Of a DNA stretch of 64,000 nt, positions 9,147 through 19,380 are shown in pieces. Source of the stretch: Pantoea conspicua. Its GTDB lineage: Bacteria > Pseudomonadota > Gammaproteobacteria > Enterobacterales > Enterobacteriaceae. Every line of letters begins with the position of its first letter. Positions within the stretch are counted from its first letter, which is position 1. The translations under genes and the position numbers were made by a program. The stretch covers positions 1 through 64,000 of the forward strand of contig NZ_MLFN01000017.1 in assembly GCF_002095315.1 (NCBI RefSeq), written 5' to 3'. The notes under the pieces are model-generated. The model made no database searches. It was not told the origin of the DNA and saw nothing but the letters and a program-made list of their open reading frames with translations.

Positions 9147-10796
9147 ATGTCCAGCATAATTAACTCCGCGATGAGCGGATTGAGTGCCGCGCAGGCCGCC
9201 CTGAGCACCACAAGCAACAACATTACCAATTACACCGTGGCGGGCTATTCACGCCAGACTACTATCCTTGCCCAGGCTAACAGTACCCTGCAGGGCAATA
9301 GCTACTATGGCAACGGGGTTAACGTGACCGGCGTTCAGCGTGAATATGATGCGTTTATCGCCGCCCAGTTGCGCGGCTCCAGCGCGAACTACAATGCGGT
9401 AAACACCCAGTACAGCCAGATTTCTAACATTGACGATCTGTTATCGACCTCGACTACCAGCCTGTCGACGTCGATACAGAGCTTCTTTACCAACCTGCAG
9501 AACGTGGTAAGTAACGCCAACGATCCGTCGGCACGCCAGTCAATGCTGAGCAATGCCCAGGGGCTGGTCAGCCAGTTCCAGACCACCTCGCAGTATCTGA
9601 CCAGCATGCAGAACAGCGTTAACAGCGATATCGGCTCCAGCGTGGATAAGGTCAATACCTACACCACGCAGATTGCGGATCTGAACAAGCAGATCGCCAG
9701 ACTGACGACCGGCACCGGTACGGCACCGAATGACCTGCTGGACAAGCGCGACCAGCTGGTCAGCGACCTGAACAATGTGGTCGGCGTGACCGTGTCGGAA
9801 CAGGATGGAAGCTATAGCGTTTCAATGGCAAACGGCCTGACGCTGGTCAACGGCACTAACTCAAACCAGCTGGTGGCAATGACCTCCAGCAGCGATCCGA
9901 CCCGTACGACCATTGGTTATGTGGATAAACAGGCCGGTAATGTCGAGATCCCGGAAAAACTGATTACCACCGGTTCGCTGGGTGGCCTGCTGGCGTTCCG
10001 CTCGCAGGATCTCGATCTGGCGCAGAACCAGCTCGGCCAGCTGGCCGCAGCCTTTACCACCAGCTTTAACGCCGTGCATAAACAGGGCTTTGACAGCAAC
10101 GGTGATAAGGGCGTTGATTTCTTTAATATCGGCACGCCGACCGTGGTCAGTAACAGCAAAAACAGCACCGCAACCTCGGTCACCGCTGAGTGGACCGACA
10201 CCAGTGCGCTGAAAGCCTCTAACTACACCCTGAGCTATGACGGCAGCAACTGGACCGCGACCCGCGCGTCTGACGGTGTCTCCGTCGCCATTAACCAGGC
10301 AAAGGAGAGCAATGGCGACACCACGCTGAGTTTTGACGGTCTGAAGCTGACCGTCGGCTCAACCCCTGCGCCGGCTGCCAAAGACAGTTTCCTGGTTAAG
10401 CCGGTGCAGAACGCGATTAACGACATGTCAGTGGCCATCACCAGCGAATCACAGATCGCCGCTGCCGGTGCAACAGGTGGCGAAAGCGATAACCGTAATG
10501 CGCAGAAGCTGCTGAACCTGCAGGACAGCAAACTGGTTGGTGGCAACGCCACGCTGGCACAGGCTTACGCCAGTATCGTCAGCACCGTTGGCAACAAAAC
10601 CAGCTCGCTGGAAATCACCAGCACCACGCAGGAAAGTGTGGTCAGTCAGCTGACCGACCGGCAGCAATCGGTCTCTGGCGTTAACCTCGATGAAGAGTAC
10701 GCCAACCTGACAAAATATCAGCAATATTACATGGCAAATGCGCAGGTGCTGCAGACTGCCAGCACCATCTTTGATGCATTGATCAATATTCGCTAA
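9147..10796 (+). CDS. flgK: Flagellar hook-filament junction protein FlgK (HAP1)
   Basis: Joins hook to filament. The 549-residue product has the axial N-terminal motif (SAAQAALSTTSNNITNYTVA, about residues 12-31), the FlgK-typical LLDKRDQLVSDLNNVVGV segment near residues 194-211, and the C-terminal VNLDEEYANLTKYQQYYMAN motif at about residues 512-531. Cargo of the chaperone FlgN. It is preceded by a sigma-28 promoter and followed 14 bp later by flgL. Length matches E. coli (547). Confidence 0.95.
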   Translation: MSSIINSAMSGLSAAQAALSTTSNNITNYTVAGYSRQTTILAQANSTLQGNSYYGNGVNVTGVQREYDAFIAAQLRGSSANYNAVNTQYSQISNIDDLLSTSTTSLSTSIQSFFTNLQNVVSNANDPSARQSMLSNAQGLVSQFQTTSQYLTSMQNSVNSDIGSSVDKVNTYTTQIADLNKQIARLTTGTGTAPNDLLDKRDQLVSDLNNVVGVTVSEQDGSYSVSMANGLTLVNGTNSNQLVAMTSSSDPTRTTIGYVDKQAGNVEIPEKLITTGSLGGLLAFRSQDLDLAQNQLGQLAAAFTTSFNAVHKQGFDSNGDKGVDFFNIGTPTVVSNSKNSTATSVTAEWTDTSALKASNYTLSYDGSNWTATRASDGVSVAINQAKESNGDTTLSFDGLKLTVGSTPAPAAKDSFLVKPVQNAINDMSVAITSESQIAAAGATGGESDNRNAQKLLNLQDSKLVGGNATLAQAYASIVSTVGNKTSSLEITSTTQESVVSQLTDRQQSVSGVNLDEEYANLTKYQQYYMANAQVLQTASTIFDALINIR

Positions 10797-10810
10797 GGGT
10801 AGGGGATAGC

Positions 10811-11776
10811 ATGCGAATCAGTACAAATATGATATTTAACCAGCAGGTGCGTGGGATTACCGACTCGCAAGCCTCCTGGCTGAAAGTGGGCGAGCAGCTT
10901 TCCAGTGGCCGCCGCGTCACCAATCCGTCAGACGATCCCATTGCCGCTTCACGCGCGGTGGTGTTGTCGCAGACGCAGTCGCAGAGCAGCCAGTACGCGC
11001 TGGCGCGCACCTTTGCTGACCAGGGATTATCGCTGGAAGAAAACGCGCTGAAAGGCGTGACCGGCAGTATTCAGGATGCGCAAACGCTGATCGTCAGCGG
11101 TTCAACCGGCACGCTGAGTGACGATGACCGTGGCTCGATTGCGACCCAGCTGGAAGGGATCCGCGCCCAGTTACTCAACCAGGCTAACAGCCAGGATGCC
11201 AACGGTCGCTATATCTTTGCCGGTTACAAAACCGACAGCGCGCCGTTTGTGGATGGCGCCGGCACTGGCGTGAGCTATGCGGGCGGGACCGATGCTATTA
11301 CCCAGAAAGTAGACAGCAGCCGCAGCATGACCGTCGGCCATACCGGTGACGGTATCTTCATGGCGATCACCGGCAATGCCACCAAAGAGCCGGACGGCAG
11401 CGCCAGCGAAACCAACCTGTTCGCCATGCTGGATAGCGCCATTGCCGCGCTGAAAGTGCCGCAGGATGATGCGGATGCCGCGACCAGGCAGACGTTCCAG
11501 GATGCGATGGATAAAACCAACCGCGGTCTGGGCAACTCGCTGAACAACGTTTTAACCGTGCGCTCCGAAATCGGGACTCAGCTGTCGGAACTCGATACGC
11601 TGGATGCCCAGGGCGACGATCGTAACGTGATTTACAGCTCGCAGATGAGCGATCTGGTGGATGTGGATTATACCCAGGCGATTTCCAGTTACACCATGCA
11701 GCAGACGGCGCTACAGGCGTCGTACAAAACCTATACCGATATGTCTAAGATGTCTCTGTTCCAGCTGAATTCATAA
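10811..11776 (+). CDS. flgL: Flagellar hook-filament junction protein FlgL (HAP3)
   Basis: Second junction protein, related to flagellin. It is 321 residues, with the flagellin-type N-terminus (MRISTNMIFNQQVRGITDSQ) and SSGRRVTNPSDDPIAASRAV at about residues 32-51. The C-terminal helix VDYTQAISSYTMQQTALQAS lies near residues 280-299. It ends the flagellar cluster and is followed by a strong intrinsic terminator. Confidence 0.95.
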   Translation: MRISTNMIFNQQVRGITDSQASWLKVGEQLSSGRRVTNPSDDPIAASRAVVLSQTQSQSSQYALARTFADQGLSLEENALKGVTGSIQDAQTLIVSGSTGTLSDDDRGSIATQLEGIRAQLLNQANSQDANGRYIFAGYKTDSAPFVDGAGTGVSYAGGTDAITQKVDSSRSMTVGHTGDGIFMAITGNATKEPDGSASETNLFAMLDSAIAALKVPQDDADAATRQTFQDAMDKTNRGLGNSLNNVLTVRSEIGTQLSELDTLDAQGDDRNVIYSSQMSDLVDVDYTQAISSYTMQQTALQASYKTYTDMSKMSLFQLNS

Positions 11777-11824
11777 TCTGACCTGAAAATTTGAGCGTAC
11801 TTTAACCGGGTGCGCTTAGTTTCT

Positions 11825-11859
11825 CCCATCCTCCTGATAAAAGAGGGTGGGATTTTTTT
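11825..11859 (+). terminator. Rho-independent terminator of flgKL
   Basis: A 9-bp stem (CCCATCCTC with GAGGGTGGG, one G-U pair) and a loop of nine bases are followed by seven T residues. It lies 48 bp after the flgL stop. Confidence 0.85.
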
Positions 11860-11894
11860 GCCTGCAGGCCAGCTGAGCCGCAGAAAACAGGCAT

Positions 11895-11920
11895 AAAAAA
11901 CCCCGGCTTGCAGGCCGGGG
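11895..11920 (-). terminator. Rho-independent terminator of rne
   Basis: On the minus strand: CCCCGGC, a six-base loop, GCCGGGG, then a run of T residues (A-run at 11895-11900 on the plus strand). It begins 24 bp beyond the rne stop. Confidence 0.85.
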
Positions 11921-11943
11921 TCAGGTTCAGAGCAAGGTCAGCG

Positions 11944-14900
11944 TTATGGCTTAGTCGCGGGTGCCGTGGCCTGATGGGTAGCCGCGTGACCGCCAGCAGA
12001 ACCGCGGCCATCGAACTGGTACGGAGAACGTACCCAGTCGCTGTGACGTGCAGGTTCTGGCTGCCAGACCGGCGCAGGCGCTTTGGTCATCGGCGCAGAA
12101 GCGAAGTGCTTCCAGCGGGTGACATCTGCGGCGACGGCAGGCTCAGCAGTGGCAACCGGCTCAGCAGCAACAACCGGTGCAACCGGTTCTGGCGATGCTG
12201 CCACCGGTGCAGGTTCGACGTCACGTGCCGCGACAGGCGCATGAGGTTCAGTGCTTAACACCGTCTCAGCGTCGGCAGCGACCGGGGCATTCAGCACTTC
12301 TTCTACCTGTGCTTCAGTTTCACGGCTGACGTCGACCGGTGCCTGCTGAGCCATCTCTGCAGGTTGTGCCGCTTCTTCACTCTGCGCCGCTACCGGCGTT
12401 TCGCTTACCGGCTCAGCAGGCTGTGCCTGAGCTGCGATGGTTTCAGCGATCGCTTCAGCCGCAGCCGGGATCACAGAAGGCTGATGATCAACCGGGGCAT
12501 CGATCGCACGGGTATCGTCAGTGTTTACAACCGGTACCGGTGTTTCTGCCTGTGGTTCAGCCTGCTGTACAGGTGCGTCCTGTGACGTTTCCGACTCAAC
12601 CGCAGCAGCAACCGGCAGCGCAATGGCGCCTGCAGTCTCTTGACGGCTGTAATCTGGCGTTTCCTGAACCGCATCCTGCACCACCTGCTCTTCGCTGGCC
12701 TGGCTTACCGGATAACGTACCCATACTTTACCGGAAGCCATTTCTGGTGACGCGGCTGCAGCCGCCAGTGGCATAGCTGACTGGGTCGGGTAACGCTCAT
12801 CACGATAACGGCGACGACGCTGACCGCTGACGCGCAGATGACGTGGCGAACGACGTGAGCGACGCGGCATATTGGCGTTATCACGGCTATCGTTATCATC
12901 CTGATCTTCCATTTGCGGGGCTTCGGTAGGCAGCACCTCGGCCGCTGGCTGTTGTACTGCATGCGCTTCAGTCGGCACGGCAATATCAGTGGCTTCTGCG
13001 GGCAATGGCTGACGGTTGTCGTCAACGCGGACTTTCTGGCTCAGCTGACGCGGCTTACGACGCGGCATCACCTGCACGCGATCGTCTTCCTGCGCTTCAG
13101 GGGCTTCAGTAACAGCCTCGGCAACCACTGGCTGCTCGGCAGCTTTCGCAGCTTCCTGCTGGGTGCGTTTCTCTTCCTGACGACGGCGCTGACGTTCAGC
13201 ACGTTGCTCACGACGCTGTTGCTGCTGCTCGTCGCGCTGCTGACGGGCTTCCTCGCTCAGTGCCGGACGCTCTTCACGCACTTCGTTAGGCTGAGACTGA
13301 CGCTTGGTGCGACGGTTATCATTGCCTTCACGTGGCTCACGGCTTTCACGCGGTTCACGGCTTTCGCGTGGTTCACGGCTTTCGCGCGGCTCACGCGGTT
13401 CGCGGCTTTCACGTGCCTGACCATTTTCACCATTACGCGGCGTACGCTCACGACGGTTGTTATTCCGACGGTTGTTGTTGCGACGATCGCCACGCTGATT
13501 TGCGTTCTCTTCTTCGCTTTCCGGCGCTTTCTTCGGTTCTGAAACTTCAGGCGTAGCAGGCGTTGCCGCAGGAGCGTCTTCGCCACCAAACATCTTCTTC
13601 AGTCCACCGAACAGGCGGCCAAGGAAGCCGGTACTGACGGTTGCCGGAGCCGCGACGGCTGGCGCTTTCGCTGCTGGTTGCGCTTCAGCGCGCGGCGCTT
13701 CGGGTGCCACTTCTACCGGTGCCGGAGGCGCATCAGGCATCACAAAGGCCGCCAGTGCTGGTTGCTCAGGACGACGACGTTCGCCGTGTTCCTCTTCCGA
13801 TGGCAGCGCCATTTCAGCTTCATGCAGCTTCGGCAGGTGGTAGCTCAGCGTCTGGGTCTCTTCACCTTTGCGCACGCGCAGCACGGAATAGTGTGGGGTT
13901 TGCATCTTGTCATCAGGGACAATGATGGCCCGCACGCCGCCCTGGCGTTTTTCAATGGCATTGACCGCTTCACGCTTCTCATTCAGCAGGTAAGAGGCTA
14001 CCTGAACCGGCACGATGGCGTGCACTTCTTTGGTGTTATCTTTCAGCGCTTCTTCTTCAATCAGGCGCAGGATCGACAGCGCCAGTGATTCGTTATCACG
14101 AATGGTGCCGGTGCCGCTACAGCGTGGGCAGACGTGATGGCTGGATTCGCCTAACGACGGGCTCAGACGCTGACGTGACATCTCCAGCAGGCCGAAGCGT
14201 GAAATGTGGCTAATCTGGATACGCGCACGGTCCTGACGCACCGCTTCACGCAGACGATTTTCTACCGCGCGCTGATGGCGGACCGGCGTCATATCGATAA
14301 AGTCGATGACGATCAGGCCGCCGAGGTCACGCAGACGCAGCTGACGGGCAATTTCGTCTGCTGCTTCAAGGTTAGTGTTAAACGCCGTCTCTTCAATATC
14401 GCCGCCGCGCGTGGCGCGTGCTGAGTTGATATCAATTGCGGTTAACGCTTCGGTGCTATCGATTACAATCGAGCCGCCGGAAGGCAGGCGGACTTCACGC
14501 TGGAAAGCGGATTCGATTTGCGATTCGATCTGATAGTGGCTGAACAGCGGGATTTCACCGGTGTAGAGCTTAATTTTGCTGCTGAAATCCGGACGGCCCA
14601 GCGCAGCGATATGCTGACGCGCCAGTTCCAGTACTTTCGGATTATCGATCAGGATTTCGCCGATGTCCTGGCGCAGATAGTCGCGGAACGCACGTACAAT
14701 CACGTTGCTTTCCTGATGAATCAGGAACGGTGCCGGGCGGTTTTCAGCGGCTTTTTTAATCGCTTCCCAGTGTTTCAGGCGGAAGCTTAAATCCCACTGC
14801 AGCGATTCGGCAGATTTACCGACACCGGCGGTGCGGACGATCAATCCCATGCCTTCCGGCAGTTCCAGCGCCGACAGGGCTTCTTTCAGTTCGGTACGAT

Positions 14901-15339
14901 CGTCACCTTCGATGCGACGGGAGATACCGCCCGCACGCGGGTTGTTCGGCATCAGTACCAGATAGCTGCCCGCCAGAGAGATAAACGTCGTCAGCGCAGC
15001 GCCTTTATTGCCGCGCTCTTCTTTATCAATCTGGACAATGACTTCCTGACCTTCACGCAGAACGTCTTTGATATTCGGACGGCCATGCGCGTTGTAGCTG
15101 GAGGGGAAATATTCGCGGGAGATTTCTTTTAAAGGGAGGAAACCGTGACGCTCTGCGCCATAATCGACAAACGCAGCTTCAAGGCTGGGTTCAATACGAG
15201 TGATTTTACCTTTGTAGATGTTGGCTTTTTTCTGTTCGTGTCCTGGGCTTTCGATATCCAGATCGTACAGACGCTGACCGTCAACCAGGGCAACGCGCAA
15301 CTCCTCCTGCTGAGTTGCGTTTATTAACATTCTTTTCAT
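11944..15339 (-). CDS. rne: Ribonuclease E (RNA degradosome scaffold)
   Basis: Essential endoribonuclease for mRNA decay and for rRNA and tRNA processing. The 1131-residue protein has an N-terminal catalytic half (about residues 1-530) nearly identical to E. coli. It shows the S1 domain around residues 35-120, active-site Asp residues in IDINSARAT and [10 protein letters not shown], and the zinc-link CPRCSGTG at about residues 404-411. A membrane-targeting amphipathic helix is visible ([16 protein letters not shown]). It is followed by a long disordered scaffold with Arg-rich RNA-binding blocks, an SREPRE repeat tract, the enolase-binding segment [18 protein letters not shown], and a C-terminal PNPase-binding-like APMTKAPAP. 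It is about 70 residues longer than E. coli because of the disordered half. Confidence 0.97.
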   Translation of the reverse strand: MKRMLINATQQEELRVALVDGQRLYDLDIESPGHEQKKANIYKGKITRIEPSLEAAFVDYGAERHGFLPLKEISREYFPSSYNAHGRPNIKDVLREGQEVIVQIDKEERGNKGAALTTFISLAGSYLVLMPNNPRAGGISRRIEGDDRTELKEALSALELPEGMGLIVRTAGVGKSAESLQWDLSFRLKHWEAIKKAAENRPAPFLIHQESNVIVRAFRDYLRQDIGEILIDNPKVLELARQHIAALGRPDFSSKIKLYTGEIPLFSHYQIESQIESAFQREVRLPSGGSIVIDSTEALTAIDINSARATRGGDIEETAFNTNLEAADEIARQLRLRDLGGLIVIDFIDMTPVRHQRAVENRLREAVRQDRARIQISHISRFGLLEMSRQRLSPSLGESSHHVCPRCSGTGTIRDNESLALSILRLIEEEALKDNTKEVHAIVPVQVASYLLNEKREAVNAIEKRQGGVRAIIVPDDKMQTPHYSVLRVRKGEETQTLSYHLPKLHEAEMALPSEEEHGERRRPEQPALAAFVMPDAPPAPVEVAPEAPRAEAQPAAKAPAVAAPATVSTGFLGRLFGGLKKMFGGEDAPAATPATPEVSEPKKAPESEEENANQRGDRRNNNRRNNNRRERTPRNGENGQARESREPREPRESREPRESREPRESREPREGNDNRRTKRQSQPNEVREERPALSEEARQQRDEQQQQRREQRAERQRRRQEEKRTQQEAAKAAEQPVVAEAVTEAPEAQEDDRVQVMPRRKPRQLSQKVRVDDNRQPLPAEATDIAVPTEAHAVQQPAAEVLPTEAPQMEDQDDNDSRDNANMPRRSRRSPRHLRVSGQRRRRYRDERYPTQSAMPLAAAAASPEMASGKVWVRYPVSQASEEQVVQDAVQETPDYSRQETAGAIALPVAAAVESETSQDAPVQQAEPQAETPVPVVNTDDTRAIDAPVDHQPSVIPAAAEAIAETIAAQAQPAEPVSETPVAAQSEEAAQPAEMAQQAPVDVSRETEAQVEEVLNAPVAADAETVLSTEPHAPVAARDVEPAPVAASPEPVAPVVAAEPVATAEPAVAADVTRWKHFASAPMTKAPAPVWQPEPARHSDWVRSPYQFDGRGSAGGHAATHQATAPATKP
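13328..13414 (-). repeat. In-frame tandem repeat encoding SREPRE units in RNase E
   Basis: About five degenerate 12-18-bp units (plus-strand pattern CACGG(C/T)TTTC(A/G)CG(C/T)GGTT) encode repeats of the hexapeptide SREPRE in the disordered scaffold, between the membrane-targeting helix and the enolase-binding site. Third-position differences between units show the tract is not a very recent expansion. Confidence 0.8.
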
Positions 15340-15702
15340 CGTGACTTACTCGTTATTCTTTCATGAGTGATTACAGCTGCGGGCATAGTTACCCTGGACG
15401 AGTATCAACCGATGGCCCCGTGACTTAGTGCAATGTCGTCAGCCTCACGGCTGTCGACCGCGCGAGGGGCGCAAATAACGTCGGTGGCCTGTTTTCCATA
15501 AGGGAAAACAGCACCAGATAGTGGAAATGCCTGAGAGAAATAAAAAAACCCGTGCACTCCATACTGCTGTCCAGGCCGCAACCCGCAGCCCGCTAAGTGC
15601 CTGATTTCGCATTACGTCTTACGCCATTGCTGCGTGTCTGCTCGATCCGGCAAAATGACAATTTCGCTCTTTTTCTGCCCTGAAACCCTTCAGGTAAGAA
15701 AC
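15340..15702 (-). promoter_or_regulatory. rne 5' UTR (RNase E autoregulatory leader)
   Basis: The long leader between the inferred start site near 15702 and the rne ATG is about 363 nt, matching the roughly 361-nt rne leader of E. coli. That leader is cleaved by RNase E for feedback control (rne5 element). A perfect 8-bp hairpin, TGTTTTCC-loop-GGAAAACA, lies at 15490-15510. The sequence just before the ATG (GAGTAAGTCACG) resembles the E. coli leader. The autoregulatory role is inferred from homology; I did not fold the whole leader. Confidence 0.65.
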
Positions 15703-15708
15703 TTAAGC

Positions 15709-15738
15709 ATTATTCCATTGCTAACCTTCATATAGCAA
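15709..15738 (-). promoter_or_regulatory. Probable rne promoter
   Basis: Minus strand: TTGCTA (15738-15733), 18-base spacer, AATAAT (15714-15709). A start site about 7 bases downstream gives a leader length matching the known rne leader. The remaining sequence up to rluC at 15913 contains the rluC leader but no promoter I would defend. Confidence 0.5.
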
Positions 15739-15912
15739 GGCGACTTTAGCCAGCCTGTGAAGTTTCTTTACATTTAACACCATAATATATCGGGTTAAGC
15801 GCCATGTTGTTGAAAAAGCCAGCAGCCGGGGCGCTTATCGCGACACTAACCCCAGAGTTAAGCACAGAAAAAGGGGTGGCGCTATCAGGGGACACTATTT
15901 AGAATCGCCGCC

Positions 15913-16869
15913 ATGAAAACAGAGAATCCGGGCGTACACTTTGTCGCCATCACGGCTGAAAATGCCGGACAACGCATTGATAACTTTTTGCGCACCCAAC
16001 TGAAAGGTGTGCCGAAAAGCATGATTTATCGCATCGTACGTAAAGGTGAGGTGCGGGTGAATAAAAAGCGCGTCAAGCCGGAGTACAAGCTTGAGGAGGG
16101 TGATGAGGTCCGTATTCCGCCGGTGCGGGTCGCCGAGCGTGACGAGGATGCGGTATCACCGAAGCTGGCCAAAGTCGCCTCGCTGGCCGATGCCATCCTG
16201 TATGAAGATGAATCCCTGCTGGTAATGAATAAGCCGTCCGGCACCGCAGTGCACGGCGGTAGCGGGCTGAGCTTCGGCGTGATCGAGGGATTACGTGCCT
16301 TGCGGCCTGAAGCACGCTTCCTGGAGCTGGTTCATCGGCTGGATCGTGATACTTCCGGCATTTTACTGGTGGCGAAAAAGCGCTCGGCGCTGCGTTCTCT
16401 GCATGAGCAGCTGCGTGAAAAGGGAATGCAGAAAGATTACCTGGCGCTGGTACGCGGTAACTGGCCTTCACACCTGAAAGTGGTACAGGCCCCGTTACTG
16501 AAGAATATTCTGCAGAGCGGCGAACGTATTGTGCGCGTCAGCAGCGAAGGGAAACCGTCAGAAACCCGCTTTAAAGTAGAAGAACGTTTTGACTTTGCCA
16601 CGCTGATTAAAGCCAGCCCGGTGACCGGACGGACCCACCAGATACGTGTTCATACCCTGCATGCCGGCCACCCGATCGCTTTCGACGATCGCTACGGTGA
16701 ACGTGAATTCGACAGCCAGCTGGCCTCAACCGGCTTAAAGCGGCTATTCCTGCACGCCGCGGCGCTCACCTTTACTCATCCCGGCACCGGCGAAGTGATG
16801 CGGGTGGAAGCGCCGCTGGATGACGGCCTGAAGCAGTGCCTGCTCCGGCTACGTCAGTTGAAAGCGTAA
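15913..16869 (+). CDS. rluC: 23S rRNA pseudouridine(955/2504/2580) synthase RluC
   Basis: Isomerises three uridines of 23S rRNA. The 318-residue product has an N-terminal S4 RNA-binding domain (about residues 18-80, with SMIYRIVRKGEVRVN). The RluA-family catalytic domain carries HRLDRDTSGILLV (about residues 142-154), whose Asp is the nucleophile, and GRTHQIRVH near residue 238. Divergent from rne and convergent with yceF, as in E. coli. Length matches the family (319). Confidence 0.96.
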   Translation: MKTENPGVHFVAITAENAGQRIDNFLRTQLKGVPKSMIYRIVRKGEVRVNKKRVKPEYKLEEGDEVRIPPVRVAERDEDAVSPKLAKVASLADAILYEDESLLVMNKPSGTAVHGGSGLSFGVIEGLRALRPEARFLELVHRLDRDTSGILLVAKKRSALRSLHEQLREKGMQKDYLALVRGNWPSHLKVVQAPLLKNILQSGERIVRVSSEGKPSETRFKVEERFDFATLIKASPVTGRTHQIRVHTLHAGHPIAFDDRYGEREFDSQLASTGLKRLFLHAAALTFTHPGTGEVMRVEAPLDDGLKQCLLRLRQLKA

Positions 16870-16875
16870 CTGCAA

Positions 16876-16905
16876 CGGCATCAGTCCGACAGCGGATTGA
16901 TGCCG
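16876..16905. terminator. Hairpin shared by the convergent 3' ends of rluC and yceF
   Basis: CGGCATCAGTCCG and CGGATTGATGCCG form a 13-bp stem with one G-U pair and the loop ACAG. It begins 7 bases after the rluC stop and overlaps the last codons of yceF. No T-run follows on either strand, so it may act as a 3'-end barrier rather than a classical intrinsic terminator. Confidence 0.45.
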
Positions 16906-17468
16906 GCTTGCCGTAACATACCGTTAAGCGCGATCAGCGGTAGTCCCACCAGCGTATTAGGGTCGCGCCCCTCTAACCGATCAAACAGACAAATCCCCAG
17001 ACCTTCACTCTTAAAACTGCCGGCACAGTACAGCGGCTGTTCCTTCTCTATATAGGCGGCAATTTCCGCTTCGCTAAGGTCACGAAAATGCACCATAAAA
17101 GGTTCACAACACTGCATCAGCTGCTGGCTGGCGGGATGAAAAAGCGCCAGGCCGGTATAGAAGGTGATGCGGTTACCGCTGGCGGCGCGTAACTGCGCCC
17201 GGGCATTCTCCACGTTGTGCGGTTTACCGGTAATCACCCCATCCAGCACGCAGACCTGATCGGAACCGATGATCCAGTGATCGGGGTAAGCCTGAGCCAG
17301 CGCCTGCGCTTTCGCGACGGCAAGGCGTAAGACCAGCGCTTCCGCGGTTTCACCGGGCTGCGGGGTTTCATCTACCTCGGGGGCGGCGGTGATAAAGGGC
17401 AGGCCCAGCTTATCTAATAACGCCTTGCGAAAAGGCGAGGTAGAAGCTAAAAGAATCGATGTGGTCAT
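16881..17468 (-). CDS. yceF: Maf-family 7-methyl-GTP pyrophosphatase YceF
   Basis: House-cleaning nucleotide pyrophosphatase of the Maf family, YceF type, acting on m7GTP. Motifs present are [14 protein letters not shown] at the N-terminus, the EVDETP block, [11 protein letters not shown] with the catalytic Asp, and [27 protein letters not shown] near the C-terminus. I prefer the start at 17468 (MTTSILLAS), which gives 195 residues like E. coli (194). An in-frame ATG at 17504 would add twelve unconserved residues; neither start has a clear Shine-Dalgarno sequence. Confidence 0.92.
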   Translation of the reverse strand: MTTSILLASTSPFRKALLDKLGLPFITAAPEVDETPQPGETAEALVLRLAVAKAQALAQAYPDHWIIGSDQVCVLDGVITGKPHNVENARAQLRAASGNRITFYTGLALFHPASQQLMQCCEPFMVHFRDLSEAEIAAYIEKEQPLYCAGSFKSEGLGICLFDRLEGRDPNTLVGLPLIALNGMLRQAGINPLSD

Positions 17469-17569
17469 TTTTTTCAATAGTGATAGCGAATTGGTGACAG
17501 TCATTTTAAACTGTGCGCCGCACTGGATGCGAATAGTGGTTGAAAGATGCTGTTTAACGGCCTTTTTCT

Positions 17570-17598
17570 TTGACTCTATGACATTACAAAGTTAATAT
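17570..17598 (+). promoter_or_regulatory. Sigma-70 promoter of the yceD-rpmF-fab cluster
   Basis: TTGACT, exactly 17 bases, TAATAT. The -10 ends only 9 bases before the yceD ATG at 17608, so transcription from here would start about 3 bases upstream of the start codon (near-leaderless mRNA). Confidence 0.75.
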
Positions 17599-17607
17599 GC
17601 GCGCCCT

Positions 17608-18129
17608 ATGCAAAAGGTAAAATTACCCCTGACGCTGGACCCGGTCCGCACCGCTCAAAAACGCCTTGATTATCAAGGTGTCTACACATCTGTACAGGTG
17701 GAGCGCGTGGCCGAGTCAGTAGTTAGTGTGGACAGTGATGTGGATTGTGCCATGTCGTTTGCGGTTGACAGTCAACGTCTGGCGGTACTGACGGGTACAG
17801 CTGAAGTACAAGTGACGTTGCGTTGTCAGCGCTGCAACCAGACCTTTCCTCATCATGTACACGTAAGTTATTGCTTCAGTCCTGTCTCTTCTGAAGAGCA
17901 GGCTGAGGCATTGCCGGAAGCGTACGAGCCGGTCGATGTCAACGAGTTTGGTGAGATCGATCTGCTGGCGGTTGTCGAGGATGAGATCATTCTCGCGCTG
18001 CCGGTCGTTCCGGTACATGATTCTGAACACTGTGAAGTGTCCGAGGCGGACATGGTCTTTGGCAAACTGCCTGCAGAGGCGGAGAAACCAAATCCATTTG
18101 CCGTATTAGCCAGTTTAAAGCGTAAGTAA
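17608..18129 (+). CDS. yceD: 23S rRNA accumulation protein YceD (DUF177)
   Basis: Conserved protein needed for normal 23S rRNA levels; its molecular activity is not established. The 173-residue product matches E. coli YceD in length and carries two Cys in [10 protein letters not shown] (about residues 72-81), the acidic [29 protein letters not shown] block (split about residues 110-138), and the C-terminus [12 protein letters not shown]. It is 14 bp upstream of rpmF, the near-universal yceD-rpmF pairing. The ATG has no room for a Shine-Dalgarno sequence if the promoter at 17570-17598 is used. Confidence 0.95.
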   Translation: MQKVKLPLTLDPVRTAQKRLDYQGVYTSVQVERVAESVVSVDSDVDCAMSFAVDSQRLAVLTGTAEVQVTLRCQRCNQTFPHHVHVSYCFSPVSSEEQAEALPEAYEPVDVNEFGEIDLLAVVEDEIILALPVVPVHDSEHCEVSEADMVFGKLPAEAEKPNPFAVLASLKRK

Positions 18130-18143
18130 TAGGAGTAAGGTCC

Positions 18144-18314
18144 ATGGCCGTACAACAGAATAAACCCACCCGTTCTAAGCGTGGTATGCGTCGTTCGCAC
18201 GATGCGCTGACCACTGCTGCTCTGTCAGTAGATAAAGTTTCTGGCGAAACTCATCTGCGTCACCACATTACTGCGGATGGTTACTACCGCGGTCGCAAGG
18301 TTATCGTTAAGTAA
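18144..18314 (+). CDS. rpmF: 50S ribosomal protein L32
   Basis: Small ribosomal protein of 56 residues: [20 protein letters not shown] at the N-terminus and [15 protein letters not shown] at the end, both family signatures. E. coli L32 has 57 residues. A strong AGGAG precedes the ATG. It links ribosome synthesis to the following fatty-acid genes in one transcript. Confidence 0.98.
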   Translation: MAVQQNKPTRSKRGMRRSHDALTTAALSVDKVSGETHLRHHITADGYYRGRKVIVK

Positions 18315-18339
18315 GTTTCTTGCTTAGCAAGGCGATACC

Positions 18340-19380
18340 TTGACACGTTTGACCCTGGCTATTGATGCCATGGGCGGGGACTTCGGTCCTTGCGTGACAG
18401 TGCCTGCAGCATTGCAGGCACTGGCCTCTCATTCGCAGCTGTTCCTTCTTCTGGTCGGTAATCCCGACATCCTCACGCCATTGCTTGCCAAAGCGGATTC
18501 CTCCTTACTGGGGCGTTTGCAGGTGATTCCTGCCGAATCGGTTATTGCAAGTGATGCGCGGCCCGCTCAGGCCATCCGAAACAGTCGCGGCAGCTCAATG
18601 CGTGTGGCGCTGGAGATGGTTAAAGAGGGACGTGCGCAGGCCTGCGTCAGCGCAGGGAATACCGGCGCGCTGATGGGGCTGGCCACGCTGATGCTCAGGC
18701 CGCTGGACGGCATTAAACGCCCGGCGCTGATGTCCGTGTTACCGCACCAGCAGCAGGGCAAAACGGTGGTGCTGGATCTGGGCGCGAACGTCGGCTCAGA
18801 CAGCGCGATGCTGGTTCAGTTTGCGGTGATGGGATCGGTGATGGCAGAGCATGTCCTCGGCATTACCCGACCACGTGTCGCCCTGCTCAATATTGGTCAC
18901 GAAGAGACCAAAGGGCTGGAAACCATTCGCGACGCGGCGGTAATCCTGCGAGAATCACCGCAGATCAACTATATTGGTTACCTTGAAGGTAATGAGCTAC
19001 TCACCGGTAAAACGGATGTGATGGTCTGTGACGGGTTTGTCGGTAATGTCACGCTGAAGACCATGGAAGGCGTGGTAAGAATGTTTCTTTCCCTGCTGAA
19101 GTCGTCGGGGGAAGGCAAAAAACGGTCATGGTGGCTGAGGTTGCTGGGACGCTGGATTCAGAAACGTCTGGCGAAGCGCTTCGGGCATCTCAACCCAGAC
19201 CAGTACAATGGCGCTTGTCTGTTAGGATTGCGCGGAACAGTGATCAAGAGCCACGGTGCAGCAAACCAACATGCCTTTACCGTGGCGATAGAACAGGCAG
19301 AGCAGGCGGTGCGGCAGCAGATTCCCGAACGAATTGCTGCGCGCCTTGATGCTGTATTAGCCAGGAGTGACAAAGCCTAG
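18340..19380 (+). CDS. plsX: Phosphate acyltransferase PlsX
   Basis: Peripheral membrane enzyme converting acyl-ACP to acyl-phosphate for phospholipid synthesis. The 346-residue product has [12 protein letters not shown] at the N-terminus, [20 protein letters not shown] (about residues 84-103), [10 protein letters not shown] and [14 protein letters not shown]. The start is a TTG at 18340 ([13 protein letters not shown]), the position and codon used by the E. coli gene. It is followed directly by fabH, whose ATG adjoins the stop codon. Confidence 0.96.
   Translation: MTRLTLAIDAMGGDFGPCVTVPAALQALASHSQLFLLLVGNPDILTPLLAKADSSLLGRLQVIPAESVIASDARPAQAIRNSRGSSMRVALEMVKEGRAQACVSAGNTGALMGLATLMLRPLDGIKRPALMSVLPHQQQGKTVVLDLGANVGSDSAMLVQFAVMGSVMAEHVLGITRPRVALLNIGHEETKGLETIRDAAVILRESPQINYIGYLEGNELLTGKTDVMVCDGFVGNVTLKTMEGVVRMFLSLLKSSGEGKKRSWWLRLLGRWIQKRLAKRFGHLNPDQYNGACLLGLRGTVIKSHGAANQHAFTVAIEQAEQAVRQQIPERIAARLDAVLARSDKA

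Noticed and set aside
12913-13542. Plus-strand frame of 209 codons antisense to rne, hydrophobic and rich in Thr, Phe and Leu
   Set aside because: It mirrors the Arg/Glu/Gln-rich low-complexity scaffold of RNase E; no ribosome-binding site, and the composition follows from the antisense of the repeats.
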